Assembly: GCA_002050365.1 (NCBI GenBank)
Contig: MWYZ01000086.1
Location: forward strand, 60,780-124,779
Direction of reading: 5' to 3'
DNA length: 64,000 nt
Source of the DNA: Acidobacteria bacterium 28-1
GTDB lineage: Bacteria > Acidobacteriota > Blastocatellia > Pyrinomonadales > Pyrinomonadaceae
Shown here: piece by piece, positions 41,998-49,233 of the stretch
How the letters are laid out: each line of letters opens with the position of its first letter
How positions within the stretch are numbered: the first letter of the stretch is position 1
Notes under the pieces: model-generated
Databases searched by the model: none
What the model saw: only the letters and a program-made list of their open reading frames with translations
What the model was told of the DNA's origin: nothing
Program-made: the position numbers and the translations under genes

Positions 41998-42424
41998 TTA
42001 AATTTCAAAAGGATTGATTATTCTCAGTTTGTTTTCAATCAACAAACCGTTTTGCATATCTTCGGAATACAAAATTTCGGCGTTTGCCGCGAGTGCCGAT
42101 GCGACAATCAAACTGTCCCAAAACGAAAGACTATATTTCATTCTTAATTCGGATGCTTTAAGCAAAATTTCTTGATTCAACGACATCGTGATTAAGATAA
42201 AACGAGGAAATTAAACGACTAGTTTCTGCTTCACCAAACGATGCCTTTCTTTTTAAATGAAAGCAAACTTCATTTATAACTTGAGTGCTGATGCAAATTC
42301 GTTCCTTATTTTCTTCTACCAAGCCTTCGGCTTTCTGCTTGCGGTCTTCGTCTTGGTCGGTTAAAACGTAAAGCCAAACATTTGAATCAGGAAAGACCTT
42401 AAAGTTTCCGGTCATAAATTTCAT
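41998..42424 (-). pseudogene. PIN-domain toxin gene broken by a frameshift
   Basis: Two overlapping frames together make one PIN nuclease. The first (42424 to 42158) has PDSNVWLYVLTDQDE, QVINEVCFHLKRKASF and ends SFYLNHDVVESRNFA. The second (42186 to 41998) continues as NQEILLKASELRMKYSLSFW, DSLIVASALAA and YSEDMQNGLLIENK. All four acidic positions are present across the two pieces. Removing one base near 42175 joins them as HDVVNQEILLKA. It lies between gcvT and gcvH, downstream of its antitoxin. A programmed frameshift is possible but no slippery run is seen. Confidence 0.8.
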
Positions 42425-42728
42425 CTCTGGTTAAAAAGGGAATTGATTTATCAACTTTCAGAGGATTTTTTATCAACCAATTAATAAAATTTTCAGTGCG
42501 GTCTTTTTCCCGGTCATAAATTTCATCTCGCATTAAAGGTTTCGGGTCGGAAACTTGCAAGGGATTTTTTATCAACTCCGAAATTATATCGTAAGGTTCT
42601 TCTTTAGCATTCGATTTATTTTTAAGACGAACAGAAACCTCAACTTTGCCTTTTACCCGATTGCGAAATTCCGTCGGAATAATGATGCTTCCGTTCTCAA
42701 CCGTCGCTTCAAATTTTACAACTGACAT
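42399..42728 (-). CDS. antitoxin-like protein with duplicated C-terminal segment
   Basis: 109 residues from ATG 42728. The N-part (MSVVKFEATVENGSIIIPTE) looks like a swapped-hairpin AbrB-type or related small DNA-binding antitoxin. The C-part contains a tandem duplication: LIKNPLQVSDPKPLMRDEIYDRE followed by LIKNPLKVDKSIPFLTRDEIYDR. The gene overlaps the PIN toxin frame by 26 bp, so the two form a toxin-antitoxin operon inserted behind gcvT (4 bp gap). Confidence 0.7.
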   Translation of the reverse strand: MSVVKFEATVENGSIIIPTEFRNRVKGKVEVSVRLKNKSNAKEEPYDIISELIKNPLQVSDPKPLMRDEIYDREKDRTENFINWLIKNPLKVDKSIPFLTRDEIYDRKL

Positions 42729-42732
42729 ATAT

Positions 42733-43842
42733 TTATTTACCTTTGCGTTTATAAAACGGTGTCGGCACAATTTCCGCCGCCAAGTGTTTGCCCCTGACAT
42801 CAATTTTAATCGCTTGACCGATGTTTGCAAGGTCGACCGGCACAAAAGCCAAGCCGATGTTCTTTTTCAAAAAAGGCGCGGGCGAACCTGACGTTACGTA
42901 GCCGACTTTTTTATCATTAACGTAAACGTCGAAACCGTCCCGGGCGATGCCTTTGTCAATCATTTCAAAGCCGACGAGTTTTCTTTCCAGACCTTTTTCT
43001 TTTAGTTTCGCAAGCGCGTCGCGTCCGAGAAATTCGCCTTTATTTAATTTACAAATCCAACCCAAGTTCGCTTCGAGCGGCGTGATTTCATCCGAGATTT
43101 CGTGTCCGTAAAGCGACATTGCCGATTCAAGTCTTAAAGTATTTCTTGCCGCTAAACCGCACGGCAAAATGCCGGTTTCTTCGCCGAAATTTCCCGTTTC
43201 TAAAAACTTATTCCAAAGTTGTTCGGCATAATCTTTATTGGCGTAAACTTCAAAACCGTCTTCGCCCGTGTAACCCGTGCGCGAGATTATCGCGTCAACG
43301 CCGTCAACTTTGCCGACCGTGAAATGATAATACTTAATTTCTTCGAGATTTGTGTCAGTGAGTTTTTGCACAATTGAAAGCGCATCTTTACCCTGTACAG
43401 CGATTTGACAATAATCCGCGCTGGCATTGGTCAAAGTGATATTTTCGTCCGCTTTGTGCGAGGTAATCCAATCCCAATCTTTTTCGGTTGTTCCCGCATT
43501 GACGACGAGCAGAAGTTTGCCTCCGTCAAACCGATAGACGAGCAAATCGTCAACGACCGTGCCGTCTTCGCGCGTCAAAGCCGAATAATGCGCTTGTCCA
43601 TCAATTAGTTTGGTAACGTCGTTGGTCGTTAATTTATCAACAAAAGCAATTGCATCTTCGCCTTCGACGTAAAATTCGCCCATATGCGAAACGTCGAATA
43701 ATCCCGAATGTTCGCGTGTCCGTAAATGTTCGGCAATCACGCCCGAATACTGAACGGGCATATCCCAACCGCCGAAATCAACCATCTTTCCGCCTAACTC
43801 TCGATGAACTCGATTAAGCGGAGTTTTTTTTAGATTCTCCAT
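42733..43842 (-). CDS. gcvT: glycine cleavage system aminomethyltransferase (T protein)
   Basis: 369 residues from ATG 43842; the frame is open to 43893 but MENLKKTPLNRVHRELG is the conserved start. The folate-binding fold is clear: GGWDMPVQYSGVIAEHLRTRE, DVSHMGEFYVEG, YTGEDGFEVY and the C-terminal DKKVGYVTSGSPAPFLKKNIG. It releases ammonia and forms 5,10-methylene-tetrahydrofolate. It is first in the operon. No glycine riboswitch is recognisable upstream (43843-43962). Confidence 0.96.
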   Translation of the reverse strand: MENLKKTPLNRVHRELGGKMVDFGGWDMPVQYSGVIAEHLRTREHSGLFDVSHMGEFYVEGEDAIAFVDKLTTNDVTKLIDGQAHYSALTREDGTVVDDLLVYRFDGGKLLLVVNAGTTEKDWDWITSHKADENITLTNASADYCQIAVQGKDALSIVQKLTDTNLEEIKYYHFTVGKVDGVDAIISRTGYTGEDGFEVYANKDYAEQLWNKFLETGNFGEETGILPCGLAARNTLRLESAMSLYGHEISDEITPLEANLGWICKLNKGEFLGRDALAKLKEKGLERKLVGFEMIDKGIARDGFDVYVNDKKVGYVTSGSPAPFLKKNIGLAFVPVDLANIGQAIKIDVRGKHLAAEIVPTPFYKRKGK

Positions 43843-43962
43843 AGATGTTTTGAAAAATTGCGTAAAGAAAAAACTACCACTCGCAAACTGCAAGCGTCAA
43901 GAATGGCAGGATTAGAAAAACTTTTTAGTAAGGTTTAATCTGCTAATAAATAACCGAGTTCG

Positions 43963-44517
43963 TTAGGATTTTTTCTTTTTCGCGTCGGCGGGAATTTTCG
44001 CAGAGGCTTCGATTATCTGATTGCAAAAATCAATCGCGCCGATAATTGCGCCTTTTTCCTTTTGGTCGTTGGTCTTATCAAGTTGAGATTTGAGTTGCGG
44101 CAGAAAACGATTTGCGCCGTCGGCTAGAATTCTCACGGCTTTCGGTAACAATTCGCTTTTCTTGTCGCGCACGGCAACGTCGTCTATGTTGTCAATCGCC
44201 GCCGCCAAGATTTTTTCGATGTCAAGAAGCAATTCCGAGCGCGTTCCGACGGGAAGTTCGCCCCATTTTTCCGAATCTTTTTTTGACTTTTTATCGTCAG
44301 TGACGGGTTGGTTATTGATGACGAGAAATCGGCGGTCAATCGCTTTGACGAAAACTTCGGTGCGAAGGTCTATCATCTGCGCGTCGCGCACGAGTTCGAT
44401 TTCCAATTCGTTCAAATAATCGCGTCTTTGAGCGAAAGCGGAAGTTGTAAAAAACATCTGAATCGAAACGAATAACGATAAAATCAGAATGGCAAATTTT
44501 AAATTATTATTTTTCAT
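43963..44517 (-). CDS. exported hypothetical protein
   Basis: 184 residues from ATG 44517 (an ATG at 44523 is the alternative). A signal peptide (LKFAILILSLFVSIQMFFTTSAFA) is followed by a mostly helical mature part rich in Lys, Asp and Leu, ending in ADAKKKKS. Not recognised. Its start overlaps the end of the upstream exported-protein gene, so the two are co-translated and probably act together in the periplasm with the TPR protein upstream. Confidence 0.7.
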   Translation of the reverse strand: MKNNNLKFAILILSLFVSIQMFFTTSAFAQRRDYLNELEIELVRDAQMIDLRTEVFVKAIDRRFLVINNQPVTDDKKSKKDSEKWGELPVGTRSELLLDIEKILAAAIDNIDDVAVRDKKSELLPKAVRILADGANRFLPQLKSQLDKTNDQKEKGAIIGAIDFCNQIIEASAKIPADAKKKKS

Positions 44518-45094
44518 TGTCATTATCTGGAAGAACCGTTTCGCCGAACAGCGGTTCGACGGCTTTGGTTCTCGCTTCGCGCACATACCTCACTAACCTT
44601 CTAACGTAAAACTCATATTTTATCGGCAAATCGCGGCGGATGAGTTCGAGCCGCGTAACATATTTTCGCAAACTCAACTCGACGCGCTTGAAATTATTCA
44701 AAACTTTTCCTTTATTAGTATCACTGTTGCCGAGAAAATCTAAAGTGTTGTCCATCAGCGCGTGGAAGCTGCCGAGTTCGGTAAACATTTCCCGATACTG
44801 CTCTTGCTTACCTAAAGTTTCCGCATTCAAAAGCCGCGCTTCCATTAATTCTAAAGATAATTTCGTGCGCTGTTTGACATCAGTTTCGGCTTCAAGTTGT
44901 GATTTCTCTTCTTTTGCGAGAAATTTTAACGGCGGCGGCGCGACACCTTTCGGCTCGTCTTGGGCGACGACAAGCGTTGCAAGTAAAAAGTAAAAAGGAA
45001 AAAGTAAAAAGAAAAAACGGATTGAGCGAAAATTGTTCGTCGCACCGAAGCGAAATGCTTTACCAATTAAATTCTGCTGAAAACTTCTGACCAT
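44507..45094 (-). CDS. exported hypothetical protein with repeat-encoded signal peptide
   Basis: 195 residues, not recognised. The leader FFFLLFPFYFLLATLVVAQ is encoded by a heptamer array (44981-45017). The mature part is helical and charged, with AKEEKSQLEAETDVKQRTKL, SLELMEARLLNAETL and LSLRKYVTRLELIRRDLP, and may form a helical bundle. The unusually long N-region (about 26 residues before the hydrophobic core) suggests that the annotated ATG 45094 may not be the true start. It overlaps the following gene and follows the TPR gene by 18 bp. Confidence 0.7.
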   Translation of the reverse strand: MVRSFQQNLIGKAFRFGATNNFRSIRFFFLLFPFYFLLATLVVAQDEPKGVAPPPLKFLAKEEKSQLEAETDVKQRTKLSLELMEARLLNAETLGKQEQYREMFTELGSFHALMDNTLDFLGNSDTNKGKVLNNFKRVELSLRKYVTRLELIRRDLPIKYEFYVRRLVRYVREARTKAVEPLFGETVLPDNDNEK

Positions 45095-45136
45095 TTCTTT
45101 ACTTTTGCCTTTTTACTTTTTACTTTTTACTTTCTT
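44981..45136. repeat. facing heptamer arrays bracketing a translation start
   Basis: The left arm 44981-45017 has units AAAGTAA, AAAGGAA, AAAGTAA, AAAGAAA. The right arm 45095-45136 has TTTTGCC, TTTTTAC, TTTTTAC, TTTTTAC. Arms face each other across the first ~26 codons of the gene at 44507-45094. The right arm ends over the stop codon of the TPR gene, adding KKVKSKK to its C-terminus. The design copies that at 19745-19918. Confidence 0.75.
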
Positions 45137-46582
45137 AAGCTGTTTCTGCAAAATCGGCAGGCGAAGATTGACCTTTTCAATCTCAAGTTTATTCTCGGTT
45201 GCATCGGCAATTTTTAGAAATTGCTGATAGTTTGCCATTGAATCAAAGTATTCTCCCAAATTGTCGTGCGCGATTGCAAGAAAATAGTAAGCAATCACGA
45301 GATTCGGCTGTTTTTCCGTCAGCCATTGATACTCGGTTTTGGCTTCGGCGTAGCGTTTTAATTGGAACAACGCAGTCGCCAAATTCGCGTGCGCCGTAAA
45401 ATTGTCGGGCGCGATTTGCAGGATTTTCCTAAAGATAATCGTCGCATTCTCAAACTGTTTCGCCTGCACGAGTGCCGCACCGAATCCGACGGCATGATTG
45501 ACATTATTCGGTTCGACTTCGGAGGCGCGGCGGCAGTAATCTAAGGCTCGGCTCGGATTTTCCGTCCTCAACAAAATACAAAGTCGTCCGAGAATTGCCG
45601 CGTTTTTTTGGTCTTTTTCCAATTGTTTTTCTAAATCTGCAACGCCCGCCGAATTAGTTGCCGTGATAGAGTTACGCAACGCCGAGACGTTTGAATCGGT
45701 CGCGTTTATTGCATCCAAAATTTTCAACGCTTCGGTTCGGTTGCCGCTTTCCGCGTATGCGCGGGCGAGAAGAATTTTCGCGCCCGTTGACTTCGGCGAA
45801 ATCTGTAAAAGCATTTTCGCTTCATTTATCGCACGGTCGAAATCGCCTTCAGCGAGTGAAATCTCCGTGCGCGTCGTCAAAGCGAAAGAGTTTTTCGGTT
45901 CGATGGCAAGCGCATTGGTCAGACTTTTTTTCGCGGCAATTTTATCGTTCAAAGCCGATTCAATCGCACCGCGCGCCGCCCAAATCGAAGCAGTCGGATT
46001 GGCTTTAGCGGTTAAATTTTGAAGTTTTGTTAAAAGTTCCTTCAAAACAATGGGCGAGGCTTTTTGTTTCAAGCGGAGTTCGGTCAGTGCGACAAAGGCG
46101 GGAAAATTCTGCACGTCGAGTTCAATGGCTTTATTTAAAACGGTTTCCGCTTCGGCAAAATTATTTTTCTGAATCAACAAACTGCCCAAACTCGCCATCG
46201 GCAAAGTCCAATCTTCACGCAATTCGATGGCGCGGCGAAAGGCTCGTTCGGCTTCGTCGGATTTGCCTAAAGTTAATAGAACATTTCCACGCTGAAATTC
46301 AACTTCGGGAAATTCGGGCGCGAGTTTTATAGCTTCATCATAGAATTTGAGCGCGGTTTGCAAATCGCCTTTTTCGTGTGCATCCTGTCCTTTATTAAAA
46401 ATTAAGACTGCTTCGGGTTGTTCTTCATCTTGGGCGATACTGACGACAGAAAAAGAAAGTGTTATCAAAAGAGCAGAGACAATCAATAAAGCCGCTCTCC
46501 GATAATGAAAAACTTTAAATTGTGCGGGGAAAATTATTTTATATTTTTGAAAAAGCAGAGACATAAAAACACTTTTATTCAC
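45113..46582 (-). CDS. exported TPR-repeat protein
   Basis: 489 residues with a long N-region and a hydrophobic signal or anchor (AALLIVSALLITLSFSVVSIAQ, residues ~30-51). Eight or more TPR motifs follow (for example AHEKGDLQTALKFYDEAIKLAPEFPE, and SLGSLLIQKNNFAEAETVLNKAIEL). It probably scaffolds periplasmic complexes. The C-terminal Lys-rich tail is encoded by a heptamer array. It heads a three-gene operon of exported proteins. Confidence 0.85.
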   Translation of the reverse strand: MNKSVFMSLLFQKYKIIFPAQFKVFHYRRAALLIVSALLITLSFSVVSIAQDEEQPEAVLIFNKGQDAHEKGDLQTALKFYDEAIKLAPEFPEVEFQRGNVLLTLGKSDEAERAFRRAIELREDWTLPMASLGSLLIQKNNFAEAETVLNKAIELDVQNFPAFVALTELRLKQKASPIVLKELLTKLQNLTAKANPTASIWAARGAIESALNDKIAAKKSLTNALAIEPKNSFALTTRTEISLAEGDFDRAINEAKMLLQISPKSTGAKILLARAYAESGNRTEALKILDAINATDSNVSALRNSITATNSAGVADLEKQLEKDQKNAAILGRLCILLRTENPSRALDYCRRASEVEPNNVNHAVGFGAALVQAKQFENATIIFRKILQIAPDNFTAHANLATALFQLKRYAEAKTEYQWLTEKQPNLVIAYYFLAIAHDNLGEYFDSMANYQQFLKIADATENKLEIEKVNLRLPILQKQLKKVKSKK

Positions 46583-46719
46583 GGGTCAATTACCCGTATT
46601 TTATAACAAATATGAGCTGAAAAAACCATTTAAAGCAGTTGCGTTGCCTGTCCTACTAAGATAAGATTTGCAGATTGAGCATTTGCTCCTCGAATGCTCA
46701 GTCGGACGAACAAGTAAAA

Positions 46720-47607
46720 ATGGCACAGCCCCGAGAAAGTTACAAAGATGCGGCAACGACGCTCACCGCCGAAGATAAAGAACTGAACTTGCGCGGTTTG
46801 ATGCGCGAAATGCAGACGGTGTTGGTTGCATATTCGGGCGGCGTAGATAGTTCATATTTGGCTTTGATTGCCACGCAGGAATTACGGGAAAAGGCCCTCT
46901 GCGTTACCGGACTTTCACCAAGCGTTTCACAAAAACAGCGTGAGCAAGCCGCTCAAATCGCCGGAGATTTTAAGTTTAATCATCAGATTATCGAAACCGA
47001 CGAACTCGAAAATCCGCTTTATCAAGCCAACCCAACCAACCGTTGTTACCACTGCAAAACCGAACTCTACGGAAAACTCGTTTCAATTGTCGAACAATAT
47101 AAAATCGAATTTGTTTTGGACGGCGCCAATACCGATGACGTTGGCGATTATCGTCCGGGCAGATTGGCGGCGCGAGAGAAAAACGTGCGAAGTCCTTTGA
47201 TTGAAGTTGGCTTGAGCAAAAACGAAATAAGAGAATTAAGTAGGAAACACGGACTTCCAACTTGGAGTCAACCGTCGAGTCCGTGTCTTTCGTCGAGAAT
47301 CGCTTACGGCGTTCCGGTAACAATCGAAAGGCTTTCAAAAGTTGAGCGCGGCGAAGAAATTATTCGCGGGCTGGGTTTTAGAGAATTTCGTGTTCGCGTC
47401 CACGAAGAACTTGTGCGGCTGGAGATTGCGCCGAGTGAAATGGAACGCGCTTTAGATTTGAATGTCACCGAAAAACTTGCCGAGAAGTTCCGCAAATTAG
47501 GATTCAAATATGTCACGCTTGATTTGCACGGCTATCGAAGCGGAGCGATGAATGAAGTTTTAAAAGTGAAAAAAGTGAAAAAAAGTGAAAAAGTAGAAAC
47601 GCAATAA
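46720..47607 (+). CDS. larE: LarE-family ATP-dependent sulfur transferase (three-cysteine type)
   Basis: 295 residues from ATG 46720 (a TTG at 46675 is less likely). The PP-loop is YSGGVDSSYL (residues ~38-47). Cys residues in NRCYHCK (109 and 112) and SPCLSSR (189) are the three positions that hold a [4Fe-4S] cluster in some LarE proteins, which then need not sacrifice their own Cys sulfur. LarE sulfurates the pincer nickel cofactor of lactate racemase-type enzymes. No larA, larB or larC gene is in the window. The Lys-rich C-terminus is repeat-encoded. The glutamate dehydrogenase gene follows 38 bp on. Confidence 0.9.
   Translation: MAQPRESYKDAATTLTAEDKELNLRGLMREMQTVLVAYSGGVDSSYLALIATQELREKALCVTGLSPSVSQKQREQAAQIAGDFKFNHQIIETDELENPLYQANPTNRCYHCKTELYGKLVSIVEQYKIEFVLDGANTDDVGDYRPGRLAAREKNVRSPLIEVGLSKNEIRELSRKHGLPTWSQPSSPCLSSRIAYGVPVTIERLSKVERGEEIIRGLGFREFRVRVHEELVRLEIAPSEMERALDLNVTEKLAEKFRKLGFKYVTLDLHGYRSGAMNEVLKVKKVKKSEKVETQ
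47566..47603. repeat. GTGAAAAA-type short repeat inside the larE 3' end
   Basis: Three or four AAGTGAAAAA-like units, period 7-10, encode the terminal VKKVKKSEKVETQ of LarE. No facing arm is evident. Confidence 0.5.
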
Positions 47608-47644
47608 TTATAAAATTTTGAAAAATTGGAGAAGATTATAAAAG

Positions 47645-48934
47645 ATGGCAAATCCAATGGCTGATGAAAATCGCCGCTTTATAGGAAGTGATGAAAAGAA
47701 TCCGTTTGAGGCGATGAGCGAACGCTTTGACCGCGCCGCGCAGCTTCTTGGTTTAGACCCTGATTTATATGCGGTAATGCGCGTTCCGAGCCGCGAGCTG
47801 AAAGTGTATATTCCGGTGCGGATGGATTCAGGACATATCGAAGTTTTCGAGGGTTACCGCGTCCAGCATAACTTCGCACGCGGTCCGGCAAAAGGCGGAA
47901 TCCGTTACGCGCCCGATGTAACTCTAGATGAAGTAAAAGCACTTTCAGCGTGGATGACCTGGAAATGCGCAGTCGTCAATGTCCCGTTCGGCGGCGCAAA
48001 AGGCGGAATTATTTGCAATCCGATTCAAATGTCGCAAGGTGAACTTGAGCGGCTGACCCGGCGTTACACAGCTGAATTGTTCGATTTTATTGGTCCCGAC
48101 CGAGACGTTCCTGCGCCCGATATGAACACCAACGAACAAACGATGGCGTGGATTATGGACACTTATTCGATGCACGCGGGACACACCGTTACTGCGGTGG
48201 TGACAGGAAAACCGATTGCCCTCGGCGGCTCGCTCGGCAGACGGGAAGCGACCGGACGCGGAGTTTTATTCTGCGTCAACGAAGCTATCAAGCGATTTAA
48301 CTTAACGCCCGAACAAACTTCCGTCGTCGTGCAGGGTTCGGGCAACGTCGGCGGAATCGGCGCAAATTTGATGCACGAATTAGGTTATAAAGTTATTGCC
48401 ATCTCGGACATCGGCGGCGGAATTCATAACTCAAACGGATTGGATATTCCGACAGTTTTAGCGTATCTGCAAGCGACCAAAACGCTCGAAGGTTATGAGG
48501 AAGCCGATTATGTCAGTAATCAAGAATTGTTGGAAATCGAATGCGACGTGCTAGCTCCGTGCGCGACGGAAAATCAAATTACTTCGGAAAATGCCGGCAG
48601 AATTAAATGTAAAATTTTAGCCGAAGGTGCCAACGGTCCAACTACTCCGAAGGCGGACAAAATTTTGCACGACAACGGGATTTTTGTGATTCCCGACATT
48701 CTCGCCAACGCGGGCGGCGTGACCGTTTCATACTTTGAATGGGTGCAAGACCGAATGGGTTATTTTTGGCGCGAAGACGAAGTAAATCAGAGATTAGAAG
48801 AGAAAATGGTGGCAAGTTTTATAGAGTTGAGCAATTTAGCGGAATTGCATAGAGTTGATTCGCGAACTGCAGCCTATATGCTGGCGATTGACCGTGTTGC
48901 ATTCGACACGAAAATGCGCGGAATTTATGCGTAA
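47645..48934 (+). CDS. Glu/Leu/Phe/Val-type dehydrogenase (glutamate dehydrogenase)
   Basis: 429 residues. The active-site Lys segment is [26 protein letters not shown] binds substrate; [19 protein letters not shown] is the Rossmann dinucleotide loop. Overall length and [20 protein letters not shown] match hexameric GDH of the GdhA2/RocG type. It interconverts glutamate and 2-oxoglutarate with NAD(P). A GGAGAAG ribosome-like site lies ~17 bases before ATG 47645. Confidence 0.94.
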   Translation: MANPMADENRRFIGSDEKNPFEAMSERFDRAAQLLGLDPDLYAVMRVPSRELKVYIPVRMDSGHIEVFEGYRVQHNFARGPAKGGIRYAPDVTLDEVKALSAWMTWKCAVVNVPFGGAKGGIICNPIQMSQGELERLTRRYTAELFDFIGPDRDVPAPDMNTNEQTMAWIMDTYSMHAGHTVTAVVTGKPIALGGSLGRREATGRGVLFCVNEAIKRFNLTPEQTSVVVQGSGNVGGIGANLMHELGYKVIAISDIGGGIHNSNGLDIPTVLAYLQATKTLEGYEEADYVSNQELLEIECDVLAPCATENQITSENAGRIKCKILAEGANGPTTPKADKILHDNGIFVIPDILANAGGVTVSYFEWVQDRMGYFWREDEVNQRLEEKMVASFIELSNLAELHRVDSRTAAYMLAIDRVAFDTKMRGIYA

Positions 48935-49233
48935 GAAATTGCTTAATTATTTAAATTGCTTGCATTTCCGTAAAATATAAAGTAATGTTTTACGAAGTTG
49001 TAAATAGGCTTTTAATTTATAAACAAATTAAAAGATTCAAATATTTACAATTGGTGCTTCAAATGATGCTTCAAATTATATTAGTTGCGCTGAAAAATTT
49101 TCAATGTTAATGTTTGAAAGTTTTTAAGTGTATGTAATAATTGTGTAGCTTTATTAAGATAATATTTTATCATCGTCTTTTTAAGCTGCAATTGAAATTC
49201 AAATTTTAAAATTATTTTCGGCGGAGGAATGTG
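48935..49233. other. AT-rich intergenic region without a gene
   Basis: No coding frame is supportable. It holds a perfect 10-bp inverted repeat (CTTTTAATTT 49009-49018 with AAATTAAAAG 49025-49034) that may end gdh transcription. A direct repeat of GCTTCAAAT at 12-base spacing lies near 49062-49082. The leader of the next gene has GGAGG at 49223-49227. Confidence 0.6.

Noticed and set aside
43843..43962. Glycine riboswitch upstream of gcvT
   Set aside because: The leader is short, AT-rich and lacks the paired aptamer core.
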